Shown one piece after another: positions 34,447 to 42,637 of a DNA stretch of 64,000 nucleotides. The position numbers and the translations under genes are program-made. Under the pieces are notes generated by a model. That model saw only the letters and a program-made list of their open reading frames with translations, made no database searches and had not been told where the DNA came from. Each line of letters opens with the position of its first letter. The first letter of the stretch is position 1. Source of the stretch: Alloalcanivorax mobilis (GTDB lineage Bacteria > Pseudomonadota > Gammaproteobacteria > Pseudomonadales > Alcanivoracaceae); assembly GCF_002864685.1 (NCBI RefSeq), contig NZ_NMQZ01000010.1, forward strand, positions 62,001-126,000. The letters run 5' to 3'.

Positions 34447-35064
34447 CTAGTCCAGCACGCCCAAAACCCGGGCCCGGCGCACATCCTCCGGGAGGTCCAC
34501 GTCCCATAACGGAGGCAACACGCTGACTCCGGGTTCATGATTCAACGCCACCAGGGTATCCGCCAGCGCATAGCCGGTGCCCAGCCGGACCCGCTCGAAC
34601 AGCGAGCCGCTGGCCCAGACCCGCGCATCACTGCCGCCGATCAACACGAAGCCACCGTCCTCGCTTGCTCCCAGCACCACCCGTCCGGTGTCCAGGCGGG
34701 TGGCGGCGAGGCGCAGATAGTCCTGGTCCAGAATCGGGCAATCGCTGCCCACCAGCAACGCCCGGGGCCACTCGTTAAGGCTTTCCGCGAGCGCCTGGCT
34801 CATCCGCTCACCGAGCCCCTCGCCCCGTTGCAGGCCCACCGTCAGCCCCAGCCGCTCGGCGTGGTGCTCAAGCGCCTCGTCGGGCTGGTCCAGCAGCAGC
34901 CGGGCCGGGCCGGAAAACGCCGCCGCCTGCTGCAGCGTCCGCGCCAACAGGGTTTCATGAACGCGCAGCGCGCCGTGCGCGCCGAGCGCCTCAATCAGGC
35001 GGGTCTTGACCTGTCCCAGGCGCGGCGCCCGGGCAAATACCAGCAACACCGTGTCAGCCATCAT
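34447..35064 (-). CDS. TIGR04282-type glycosyltransferase (DUF2064), arsenosugar-associated
   Basis: The 205-residue protein has the nucleotidyl/glycosyl-transferase A fold of DUF2064: VLLVFARAPRLGQVKTRL at the N-terminus, RALLVGSDCPILDQDYL and GASEDGGFVLIGG with acidic metal-binding residues. Members occur next to arsS and TIGR04283 genes in presumed arsenosugar synthesis operons. The start at 35064 lies five bases after the previous stop; further upstream codons read as low-complexity Ala/Arg translation and are rejected. The exact sugar or nucleotide chemistry is not established to my knowledge. Confidence 0.85.
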   Translation of the reverse strand: MMADTVLLVFARAPRLGQVKTRLIEALGAHGALRVHETLLARTLQQAAAFSGPARLLLDQPDEALEHHAERLGLTVGLQRGEGLGERMSQALAESLNEWPRALLVGSDCPILDQDYLRLAATRLDTGRVVLGASEDGGFVLIGGSDARVWASGSLFERVRLGTGYALADTLVALNHEPGVSVLPPLWDVDLPEDVRRARVLGVLD

Positions 35065-35069
35065 GGTGC

Positions 35070-35747
35070 TCAGGAACCGTAATAGTCGCGGTGCAAACGG
35101 GCCGGGTCTTCGCCGCGCCAGTAGCGCCAGCGCAGCTGCCACATCAGCAGCGTGGTGCGCCACACGCCGCGGCTTTCCCAGCGGCGGCTGTCCGCCACCA
35201 GCCGCGGCCGCAGGCAAACCGGCGGCGTGCGGGCGCACAGCCGTCGGCTCAGGGCGATGTCTTCCATCAACGGTTGCTCGGGGAAGCCGCCCAGTTCCTG
35301 GAACAGGTCACGGCGGATAAAGATGCCCTGGTCGCCGGTGGCGATGCCGGTCCAGCGCGAACGCAGGTTCATGGCGTGGCCGATCAAGAAAAGCATCGGG
35401 TGCTCCCCGGAGAGGCGCACGTCGAAACGCCCCCACAGAGCGTCGTCGGCCAGCGTTCTCAGGGCACGGACATGACCGCTCAGCACACGTCCGCAATCCG
35501 CGTGCAGGAACCACAGAAAATCACCGCTGGCGCGCTCCGCGCCCAGGTTCATCTGCCGCGCGCGGCCCCGGTCACAGTGCAGCACCAGATCCGCGTGGCG
35601 GCCGGCGATCAGCGCACTGTCATCCGTGCTGCAACCGTCCACGACAATGATTTCGTCGCCGTCGCCGAGCCGCTTGCGCAACCCTTCAAGCAGGCTCTCC
35701 AGGCAGGCACTCTCATTGAGCACCGGCATCACCACGCTCAGTTTCAT
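35070..35747 (-). CDS. TIGR04283-type family 2 glycosyltransferase, arsenosugar-associated
   Basis: The 225-residue GT-A enzyme begins MKLSVVMPVLNESACLESLL and has EIIVVDGCSTDDSALIA and FLWFLHADCGRVL (the DxD-like region), typical of GT2. It probably transfers a sugar to the deoxyadenosyl-arsenic intermediate or its derivative (inference from gene context). ATG 35747 overlaps the arsS stop (ATGA), so the two are coupled. No membrane segment is evident. Confidence 0.87.
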   Translation of the reverse strand: MKLSVVMPVLNESACLESLLEGLRKRLGDGDEIIVVDGCSTDDSALIAGRHADLVLHCDRGRARQMNLGAERASGDFLWFLHADCGRVLSGHVRALRTLADDALWGRFDVRLSGEHPMLFLIGHAMNLRSRWTGIATGDQGIFIRRDLFQELGGFPEQPLMEDIALSRRLCARTPPVCLRPRLVADSRRWESRGVWRTTLLMWQLRWRYWRGEDPARLHRDYYGS

Positions 35748-36703
35748 TCCAAGGCTCCGCCGCAACTGCTGCCCGCGCCGGCGGTGCAGCCAAAACAGTG
35801 ATCCGCCACGTAGATGTCTTCGCCGGCTTTGTCCGCCCGCAGCAACTCGGAAAGATGCGGCCGGCGGCCGCTGTGGCCCTGGGGCAGATCGAGCATCTGG
35901 TTAAAATCGCAATCGTACAGATAACCCTGATAGTCCACGCTCAGAGTATGACGACACATGACCGCGTCCAGATTGGCCACATTGTGGTTGTCACGCAGCA
36001 GGGCCATGTAGTCGTTGAACTGGTGGTGCGCCATCAGCACCGCGCCGAACCGGCTGATTGGCATATTGGTGATGGTCAGAAGCCGGTTGAAGCGAATCCC
36101 GAAATGCTCGCCCAACTCGCGTTTGTAATCCGCTTCCAGTGCCGCCTGCGGCGGCGGCAGATGGGCGCCCACCGGGTTGTAGACCAGATCCAGCGGCAAT
36201 TCGCCGTCGCCGTAGCCCAGAGCGTTGAGCCGGCGAATCGCCTCCACGCTGCCATTGAACACGCCCTTGCCGCGCTGCTTATTGACGTTCTCTTCCGAAT
36301 AGCACGGCAAAGACGCCACCACCTGCACCCGATTGGCGGCCAGAAACTCCGCCAGATCCTCATAGCCGGGTTCCCGCAGAATGGTCAGGTTGCAGCGATC
36401 AATCACCGTCACCCCCAATGCCCGCGCGGCGCGCACCAGGGCCCGGAAATGCGGGTTCATCTCCGGCGCCCCACCGGTCAGATCCAGTACTTCGATGTGC
36501 CCCTGTTCAAGCACCTCGATCACCTGGGCGATCTCCGCTTCCTGCATCATCTCGGTGCGGGTAGGCCCGGCGTTCACGTGGCAATGCACGCAGCTCAGAT
36601 TGCACAAATAGCCCAGATTCACCTGCAAAATGCTGGTTCTGCCCCGCCGTAACGGTGGGAAGTCTGTGTGGCTGCGCACCAGCAATGCACGGCTGTCTTG
36701 CAT
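35744..36703 (-). CDS. arsS: Arsenosugar biosynthesis radical SAM protein ArsS
   Basis: The 319-residue radical SAM protein has the iron-sulfur motif CNLSCVHCH (Cys34, Cys38, Cys41), then LDLTGGAPEMNPHFRALV. The C-terminal DUF3641 region has CRHTLSVDYQGYLYDCDFNQ and the HCFGCTAGAGSSCGG cysteine cluster. ArsS proteins attach a 5'-deoxyadenosyl group to methylated arsenic during arsenosugar synthesis. The methyltransferase ArsM, which supplies the substrate, is not in the window. GGGAG precedes ATG 36703. It heads the operon arsS-GT2-DUF2064. Confidence 0.93.
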   Translation of the reverse strand: MQDSRALLVRSHTDFPPLRRGRTSILQVNLGYLCNLSCVHCHVNAGPTRTEMMQEAEIAQVIEVLEQGHIEVLDLTGGAPEMNPHFRALVRAARALGVTVIDRCNLTILREPGYEDLAEFLAANRVQVVASLPCYSEENVNKQRGKGVFNGSVEAIRRLNALGYGDGELPLDLVYNPVGAHLPPPQAALEADYKRELGEHFGIRFNRLLTITNMPISRFGAVLMAHHQFNDYMALLRDNHNVANLDAVMCRHTLSVDYQGYLYDCDFNQMLDLPQGHSGRRPHLSELLRADKAGEDIYVADHCFGCTAGAGSSCGGALE

Positions 36704-37412
36704 GAATTACTCCCGTTCGAACCCGCCCGCGGCGGGTCATGACGACCAGCACGGCGGCGATTCACCACCGTCATCACTCCTATGGATGCACGGTCAGGGA
36801 AAACGTTACGTCAAAACGGGTCGGTCGGCGAGCCCGCCGAAGGGATGGGCACAAACCGCAAAGGAAATGGCGCCCTGCAAGAGATTCGGAATCGACCTCA
36901 ACTTATTGCCTTAACTGCACCTGTCGCCATATTGCAAATCAACTTACGCCAAAACTCGGCCCGAGTGCAGCACCGATTGCATCTGATCGCGTCGAATATC
37001 GATCTCGAAACTCGCCGCCGCCCGGGTCAAGCCCTGCCCAAAAACAGGATGACCAACCAGTCGCAATATGACATGGATCACACTACTCCACCTACGGTAA
37101 CGTTTGATGAGTGAAATCCTTGGTCGGGGGACCATGATTGAAGAATCTAACGCCATAAATTGTAATTAGCTCTGTTTTCCGGACGTCTGGCATTGACCAT
37201 AGTTGGCTCCTCTCTACGTGATCACGCTCATACCAGAAATGGTCTTGATTGCTAAGGGAATCTTTAGGGCTAAACAATAAAAAATGAATAAAAAAGACTA
37301 CGTTGGTAAGAAAATTTGTGTCCTATAACAGTGAGATTCAGCGCACTACGCGCCACTACTTTCTTAATGACTAGTGTCAAGTTCAAAAAATAAGGGAGCC
37401 CCAGGAGGGCCG
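36704..37412. other. Gap at the left side of the AT-rich islet
   Basis: Short frames exist on both strands, but none has a good start signal, protein-like composition or a recognisable motif. Composition shifts from GC-rich to visibly AT-richer around 36900-37300, which marks the edge of a probably acquired segment. Confidence 0.5.
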
Positions 37413-38288
37413 ATGACGTCGAATACTTACCAAGCTATTCTCAAAGAAACCAACCAGGGGCCAGAGGTCCGAAAACCCCTACTAGAAAAACTTCAGCAGA
37501 TGCGCGAAGGTCGCGCTGTAGTTTCTTTTTTTATATCACACCAAGGAACTACTCCCCTGTCCCAAGCAGACGCTGACATGATAGAAGAGGTACTTACCAA
37601 CACCGACACTTCGCAAGGCATAACACTATTATTAGATGCACCCGGGGGAGATGGTCTTGCCGCAGAGCGAATCATACAAATCTGTAAATCTTACACAGGA
37701 AGGGACTTTGAGACGGTAGTGCCATCTCGAGCAAAATCCGCAGCCACAATGGTTTGCCTGGGCTCTGATCGCATTATTATGTCTCCAACATCTGAGCTAG
37801 GCCCTATCGATCCACAGGTGCCAATGGATCTCGGCGATGGGCTGGGGGTTCGCTGGGTTGCCGCCCATCACATCATTAAGTCTTATGAGTCTCTTATGGA
37901 GCGAGCTCAACAGGCTGGTCAAATTGCCCCCTATCTACAGCAACTATCTATGTATAATCCTGTTTTGATTGACCAGTTGATCACCGTCTCAAAGCTAGCT
38001 GAAGATATTGCAGTGAACTCCATCAAGAATGGTATGCTCCAAGATAAAGAAGGCGACGAAATTCGACGACTTATAGAGCCGTTTACAAATGTTGAGTTGA
38101 CTATGTCGCATGGACGAGGTATATACGCATCCCGTGCAAAGCATTGTGGCCTTAACATTGAAGAGCTTTCAGTTGACGCAGATGAATGGGGCACTATTTG
38201 GGCGCTTTACCAGCGATCTCATTGGACTGTTAACAGCGGTGTCACCAAACTTTTGGAAACTGTAAATGCTTCATATACAAGTATCTAG
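37413..38288 (+). CDS. SDH-type serine protease-like protein (SppA/ClpP fold)
   Basis: The 291-residue protein has the ClpP/crotonase-like fold of the SDH/SppA group: AVVSFFISHQGTTPLSQAD, then ITLLLDAPGGDGLAAERII and VVPSRAKSAATMVCLGSDRI, with Ser109 the likely nucleophile, followed by MSPTSELGPIDPQ. No signal peptide or membrane segment is present, so it is cytoplasmic. ATG 37413 is chosen because AGGAGG lies just upstream; a GTG at 37374 lacks one. Base composition and codons (TTA, ATA, AGA) are unlike the GC-rich neighbours, indicating horizontal acquisition. Homologues often sit in mobile or defence-associated contexts; the target is unknown. Confidence 0.85.
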   Translation: MTSNTYQAILKETNQGPEVRKPLLEKLQQMREGRAVVSFFISHQGTTPLSQADADMIEEVLTNTDTSQGITLLLDAPGGDGLAAERIIQICKSYTGRDFETVVPSRAKSAATMVCLGSDRIIMSPTSELGPIDPQVPMDLGDGLGVRWVAAHHIIKSYESLMERAQQAGQIAPYLQQLSMYNPVLIDQLITVSKLAEDIAVNSIKNGMLQDKEGDEIRRLIEPFTNVELTMSHGRGIYASRAKHCGLNIEELSVDADEWGTIWALYQRSHWTVNSGVTKLLETVNASYTSI

Positions 38289-38300
38289 AGGGGCTTTGAA

Positions 38301-38480
38301 ATGGACCAAACGATCAGGCGACTTAACTTAGGAGATCAGAGGACGCAGGAGGCACTGGCTCAGATCGAAGTAGCTAAACAGTTCCCACTCAAGACGGGAA
38401 AGATCGTAGTAACAGAGTCAGGTAGTTGGAAATCCGCTTCAGCCACTGAATTTAATCTCCGCCCCAAGTCAGTGCTATAG
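38301..38480 (+). CDS. Small hypothetical protein downstream of the SDH-like gene
   Basis: A 59-residue frame starts at ATG 38301, 12 bases after the protease-like gene, with GAGGGG seven bases upstream. It begins MDQTIRRLNLGDQRTQEAL and ends before an intrinsic terminator at 38501. It is charged and soluble with no recognised motif. The spacing, ribosome site and shared terminator suggest a two-gene operon whose second product is a partner or substrate of the first (inference). Confidence 0.6.
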   Translation: MDQTIRRLNLGDQRTQEALAQIEVAKQFPLKTGKIVVTESGSWKSASATEFNLRPKSVL

Positions 38481-38500
38481 TTCTGAATTGCATAGTAAGG

Positions 38501-38525
38501 AGCCCGCCGCGCGCGGGCTTTTTTG
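38501..38525 (+). terminator. Intrinsic terminator of the islet operon
   Basis: The stem AGCCCGC/GCGGGCT with a five-base loop is followed by TTTTTT. It lies 20 bases after the small gene. Confidence 0.9.
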
Positions 38526-38566
38526 CTTTTGGACTTGGCCATAGGGCAAGCCAAGCACATTAGCTC

Positions 38567-38803
38567 CTATTGCCAACCGAGGATCGGCGCCAACATCTCC
38601 TTCCACACATGTCCCGTTAACAGCTCTCGGTAGATCCCATCACCGATAGGTTCTAGAGGAAGTGGCGTTCGAGAGGCATCGCCTTTCATCATCAGATAAC
38701 CTCCATTCTCCAGCCTGTATAAACGCCCCATGTATGGCACGTTCCATGACAGGTTCCGCAGGTTGAGCCAATTGTTTCCAACTCGGCATCTTTCAATATT
38801 CAT
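38567..38803 (-). CDS. Small hypothetical protein
   Basis: A 78-residue protein from ATG 38803, with GGGAG before it; a longer in-frame start at 38851 lacks a ribosome site. It begins MNIERCRVGNNWLNLRNL and contains YMGRLYRLENGGYLMMKG. No family recognised. It converges with the SDH-like operon and shares its AT-richer composition. Confidence 0.6.
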   Translation of the reverse strand: MNIERCRVGNNWLNLRNLSWNVPYMGRLYRLENGGYLMMKGDASRTPLPLEPIGDGIYRELLTGHVWKEMLAPILGWQ

Positions 38804-39389
38804 GGCTATCTCCCTCATTGATGTAATGAGTTTCCAGTTTCGGATGAGCACATAAGCATGTCGCGCGGGGATCGGATATTTTCACTATCTAGTGGCTGTG
38901 CTACCGAACTACCCAACCTGCCGATCCGACAACTAACACGTTATGGGACGACCAGTACTCAAGCCGGGATACCATCAAAATAACCAGTTTATCTGCCAAA
39001 GCTTTATGCCAAACACACGCTGATGTGCCTGTCATATGTTATGAAACTACTCTTTCTTTCCGCCCCAACGCATTAGTCTTCTAGCCAATCGACGGCCCCT
39101 TCTCAGTGAAGGGTACTTGCGTATCAGGTCATGCAGGGAAAGACAAATACGTGTCGCCGGCCAGTTTGAATGAGCTGCTTCGAATAGCAGGCGGGAAGAC
39201 CACTGCTACTCAGGAAAAGAAAGGTCAGGCACGCGAAATAGGAGTGGGCGGAGGCGACTCCTTGGTGGAACAGCGTCTTGTCCCCAAAAGTCCCGCCAGG
39301 AAATTCGACGATGCTCCGCAATACACGGAAGTGGACCCCCCGTAATTACAGACACTGCAAGACTTTTCGGGCTTCGGTGAGACGGGAAA
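38804..39389. other. Gap between small hypothetical gene and tRNA-Arg
   Basis: No convincing gene. One short rightward frame from a GTG at 39106 has no ribosome site or recognised motif. I looked for a duplicate of the tRNA 3' end that would mark an integration site and found none. Confidence 0.5.
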
Positions 39390-39466
39390 TGGTGCCCTGG
39401 ACAGGAGTCGAACCTGTGACCTAGCGCTTAGGAGGCACTTGCTCTATCCAGCTGAGCTACCAGGGC
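39390..39466 (-). tRNA. tRNA-Arg (anticodon CCT)
   Basis: The reverse strand folds as a full cloverleaf: acceptor GCCCTGG/CCAGGGC, D-arm GCTC/GAGC, anticodon stem AGTGC/GCGCT with loop CTCCTAA (anticodon CCT, reads AGG), T-arm ACAGG-TTCGACT-CCTGT, and encoded CCA. An AT-richer segment abuts its 3' side, a common place for integration. Confidence 0.97.
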
Positions 39467-39612
39467 GATGGGAAGGTATTGTAGTGATTTGAGCCGGTCG
39501 TGCCACAGGCGCGGAGCAAGTCTTTTTACCGGCACTTGCTCGCCCTTCGGGATCCGGCCTCGCGGCGGTATCCGCGAGGCGTGAACGCGGCCGGCGTGGA
39601 AGCTGTCAGGTT

Positions 39613-39850
39613 CGGGGCAAATACGCCGTGCCATTCGACCAAAAGACGTCGCTGGCTGGGCCTGCTCCTACATAAAAACACCAACCCGGCTACAGGGCCC
39701 CGTAGGAGCAGGCCATGCCAGCGACGGGTTTGATTTTGATCTTGGCGTCCGGCGTCCGGCGTCTAGCGTCCGGCCCTGAGACCTTCAGGAGCGGGGCAGA
39801 AACGCCGTGCCATTCGGCTAAAAGACGTCGCTGGCACGGCCTGCTCCTAC
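39613..39850. repeat. Cluster of three REP-like repeats
   Basis: A ~59-bp unit beginning CGGGGCA, containing ACGCCGTGCCATTCG and AAAGACGTCGCTGGC and ending GGCCTGCTCCTAC, occurs at 39613-39671 and, with few changes, at 39792-39850. An inverted partial copy (GTAGGAGCAGGCCATGCCAG onward) lies at 39702-39726. The arrangement allows large hairpins. A short tandem of GGCGTCC-type units lies at 39745-39774. Similar GTAGGAGC elements are common extragenic repeats in pseudomonad-like genomes. Confidence 0.8.
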
Positions 39851-40024
39851 GCGGCGTTGTAGAGAGTTCGTGGGGCGTCCGCACAGGGAGCTACATAGCC
39901 GCCCTTGTAGCTTGTGGCTTGCAGCTTGCGCCCTCTCTTAACCGCCTTTTACCTTTAGACGCTTTACCTGCCCGGGCGGGTGGCCTAGCTTCAAAGGCTC
40001 CTGTTATGGGGAAGGAGCCTCCCA

Positions 40025-40210
40025 ATGAAGATTCTCAGTCTGATTATTCTGATACTGGACATCATCGCCGTGATTAAGATTATTCAATCCGGCGCGGAGA
40101 TGATTGAAAAGGTGCTGTGGATATTGCTGGTGATCGTGCTGCCGTTGGTTGGTTTGCTGATCTGGGCGTTGCTGGGCCCGGGCTCGCCGGCCAAGGGGGC
40201 GCGTCGATAG
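40025..40210 (+). CDS. Small membrane protein with PLD-nuclease N-terminal (PLDc_N) domain
   Basis: The 61-residue peptide has two hydrophobic helices, MKILSLIILILDIIAVIKII and VLWILLVIVLPLVGLLIWALLG, the pattern of the PLDc_N domain seen at the N-terminus of cardiolipin synthases. GGAGCC lies before the ATG. It is convergent with the cls region, and its stand-alone role is unknown. Confidence 0.82.
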   Translation: MKILSLIILILDIIAVIKIIQSGAEMIEKVLWILLVIVLPLVGLLIWALLGPGSPAKGARR

Positions 40211-40220
40211 CGGCTGCCCG

Positions 40221-40709
40221 CTACTCCAGGGCGCGTTGTATCAGCGCCTGATTGTCCTGGCTGATCAGCCAGAACACCACGCTGGCCAGGGACACCATCT
40301 GAAACTGCATGTGCTGGCGCCGGCCTTTTTGCCAGGCCGGCGGCCAGTGGTCACGGATCGCGGCGACTTTTTCCATCGCGAACAGCATCATCACCGCCAG
40401 CGCCATCAATAACGTCGCCGCCAGCGCCGGCAGGAACGGCGTGATCAACGCGGCGAGCGCCAGCAGCATCACCGCCGGCATCAGGGTCGATGCACCCCGG
40501 GCCAGTTCCGATCCCGCGTACAGGCCGGTCAGCAACAATAAATAGACCGCCGTCAGCTGCGCCGGCAGGGCCAGCCAGTGCTGAGCCACGTCGGGGGCGG
40601 GCAGCCAGATTGCAGTGGCCACCGCGACCACCATCAGCCCATGAAAAAACTGCAGCCGGGTCAGCGGAATGAGCGAGGCCGGCAGCTCATTGTCTCTGGG
40701 CAGACGCAT
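40221..40709 (-). CDS. Hypothetical integral membrane protein
   Basis: The 162-residue protein has about four to five hydrophobic segments (FFHGLMVVAVATAIWLPA, TAVYLLLLTGLYAGS, VMLLALAALITPFLPALAAT, LLMALAVMMLFAMEKVAAI) and no recognised domain. It lies just after the cardiolipin synthase gene on the same strand, separated by about 21 bp, so the two are probably cotranscribed. Confidence 0.75.
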   Translation of the reverse strand: MRLPRDNELPASLIPLTRLQFFHGLMVVAVATAIWLPAPDVAQHWLALPAQLTAVYLLLLTGLYAGSELARGASTLMPAVMLLALAALITPFLPALAATLLMALAVMMLFAMEKVAAIRDHWPPAWQKGRRQHMQFQMVSLASVVFWLISQDNQALIQRALE

Positions 40710-40730
40710 AGCGGCTCCTGATATTCAGTG

Positions 40731-42182
40731 TCAAAGATAGGGTTCCAGCATATGGGCGAGCGCGTTGCGCACGTTCCGCCAACCCGCCATGGCACGGAAA
40801 TAGTTTTCGTCCGCCGGGGTGGCCCGCGATAGCCGGGTGTCGATCAGGGCATTGGCCTGGCTGGCGAGCGGATCATCGTAACATTCCAGGTCGAACTCAA
40901 AATTAAGGCGCAGACTGCGCGCGTCCCAATTGCCCGAGCCGAATTGCACCCAGTGGCCATCCACGGTCATCAGCTTGGTGTGATCAAACGGCGGCTTGGA
41001 CAGATAAAGCTCCGCGCCTTCGCGTACCAGCCATTTCAAGGCGTGCGTGCTGGCCCACTGAACCAGCCGCAGGTTGTTCTTTTCCGGCACCACCAGAATC
41101 ACTCTGACCCCTTTCAACATCGCCAGTTGCAGGCTGGCGAGCAGGGTCTGGTCGGGCACGAAATACGGGGTCACGATACGCAATTCGTACTCGGCGGCGC
41201 CAATCGCGGCCAGCAAGGTGAGCCGGCGTTTGTCGAAATCCGCGTCCGGCCCGGCGCTGATGCCCCGGCTGCGCACCGAGCCCAGATCCACCTCACCGGC
41301 ATAACGGTCATCCAGGACTTCCCGGCAGGTAAAGGCCCAGTCGGCCACGAACGCTCTTAGCAGGTGGAACACCACGGGGCCTTCCAGGCGGGCATGCAGA
41401 TCATGAATGCCGGGCGGTTGTTGAATGTAGCCGGCGCGAATGTTCATGCCACCACTGAACCCCACGCGGCGATCAATCACCATCAATTTGCGGTGATTAC
41501 GCAGGTTCATGTAGGGCATGCGCCAGGGCGCCATGGAATGCAGAAACCGTTCCACCCGGACACCGTGGCGTTTCAACCGCCAGGTCACCGGCGGCAATGA
41601 GTAAAGCGCCCCCACGCCATCCAGTAGCACGCGCACTTGCACACCCCGATGGGCGGCGCGTTCCAACGCCGCGGCCAGCGGTTTGCCGGCGGCGTCGTTG
41701 CCAAAAATGTAGGAGGCGAGAAAGACGCTTTCCCGTGCCTCGTCCACCGCCCGGGTCATCACCGCCATGGCGTCGGCGGCCTCCATCAGCTCGACTTTGT
41801 TGCCGTCGGTGAGAGGCAAATCAGTGAGCCGCCCCACCAACCTGGAAAGGACTTGCAGACGCGAAGTGGGCAACGGCGCGCCCGCTTGCTGGCCGGCACG
41901 CATGGCGGCGTCAATAACGCCGCCGGTGAGCATGCGGGCGCGCCGTTGAATACGGTTTACACCAAGGATCAGATAGAGAACCGCGCCGAGCACCGGTACC
42001 AGCCAGGCCACACCGGTCCAGGCGGCGGCGGCGCGTGCGTCACGCTTGTGCTGAGCAACATGTACCGTGACCGCCACCGCGCAGGCAACGCCGGCGGTGG
42101 CGGCGATCATCGGCCAGAAAGCGTGAATCCAGGCCAGCGCCACTTCTATGGGAAATGCCATCCTGGCCAGTGCGTCCATCAT
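40731..42182 (-). CDS. cls: Cardiolipin synthase (phospholipase D family)
   Basis: The 483-residue membrane enzyme joins phosphatidylglycerols to make cardiolipin. Two N-terminal helices and a PLDc_N-like segment (WTGVAWLVPVLGAVLYLILG) precede two HKD active sites: NHRKLMVIDRRVGFSGG near residue 230 and DHTKLMTVDGHWVQFGSGNW near residue 405. ATG 42182 is preceded by GGGGGAG; a further upstream codon is less likely. The sequence is intact and of normal length. Confidence 0.94.
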   Translation of the reverse strand: MMDALARMAFPIEVALAWIHAFWPMIAATAGVACAVAVTVHVAQHKRDARAAAAWTGVAWLVPVLGAVLYLILGVNRIQRRARMLTGGVIDAAMRAGQQAGAPLPTSRLQVLSRLVGRLTDLPLTDGNKVELMEAADAMAVMTRAVDEARESVFLASYIFGNDAAGKPLAAALERAAHRGVQVRVLLDGVGALYSLPPVTWRLKRHGVRVERFLHSMAPWRMPYMNLRNHRKLMVIDRRVGFSGGMNIRAGYIQQPPGIHDLHARLEGPVVFHLLRAFVADWAFTCREVLDDRYAGEVDLGSVRSRGISAGPDADFDKRRLTLLAAIGAAEYELRIVTPYFVPDQTLLASLQLAMLKGVRVILVVPEKNNLRLVQWASTHALKWLVREGAELYLSKPPFDHTKLMTVDGHWVQFGSGNWDARSLRLNFEFDLECYDDPLASQANALIDTRLSRATPADENYFRAMAGWRNVRNALAHMLEPYL

Positions 42183-42637
42183 CGATCTTGTCTCCCCCAC
42201 GGGCATAGCCCGGACGATAGCATATTACCCCTGCGCCCCGCCCCGCTTTGCGCTTTACGAATCAACTGCTTACAATGCGCGCCCCCGGTTGCCGGGGCCC
42301 CGCGCGGCCAGCACGGAGCCGGGGAACAATGATTACCCGCCGCGCTTAGGCGCGCCGGACGGAGCTCCGTCCGTTCGAGCCCGATGGCTTTGTCGCCGGG
42401 ACACTTTCCAGGCCCTTGGGCCTGTGCTTGGGCAAGCCCGCCACCCATGGCGCGCTCGCCGTTCATGCCGGCCTTCGCCGGCGTCTGACAATACCGATAC
42501 CGCTGGGTCGGCATAGCCCGGCCGGGCCAGGCCTCACGCCGTCCGGCCTTCGGCGCCCGGTGCCCTATGGCGCGCCGGCCCGCCGCTGTTGCCGCCCATT
42601 CACAATACCGCCCATTCACAATAAGAGGAGCGCAACC
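42183..42637. other. Non-coding gap upstream of the KamA-like gene
   Basis: An open frame runs through here upstream of the real KamA start, but it has no ribosome site and no protein-like composition. The gap contains an 18-bp perfect palindrome (CGGACGGAGCTCCGTCCG, 42356-42373) and a direct repeat of CGCCCATTCACAATA just before the ribosome site. Confidence 0.6.

Noticed and set aside
36739-37114. Two overlapping ~110-codon rightward frames after arsS
   Set aside because: No ribosome site, low-complexity Arg/His/Pro composition and overlap of two frames over the same bases.
39106-39345. 79-codon rightward frame before tRNA-Arg
   Set aside because: GTG start without a ribosome site, no recognisable motif, and it lies in a degraded-looking gap.
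39390-39466. tRNA-Arg as an integration site with a duplicated 3' end
   Set aside because: I looked for a repeat of the tRNA 3' segment on the far side of the AT-rich islet and found none, and there is no integrase.
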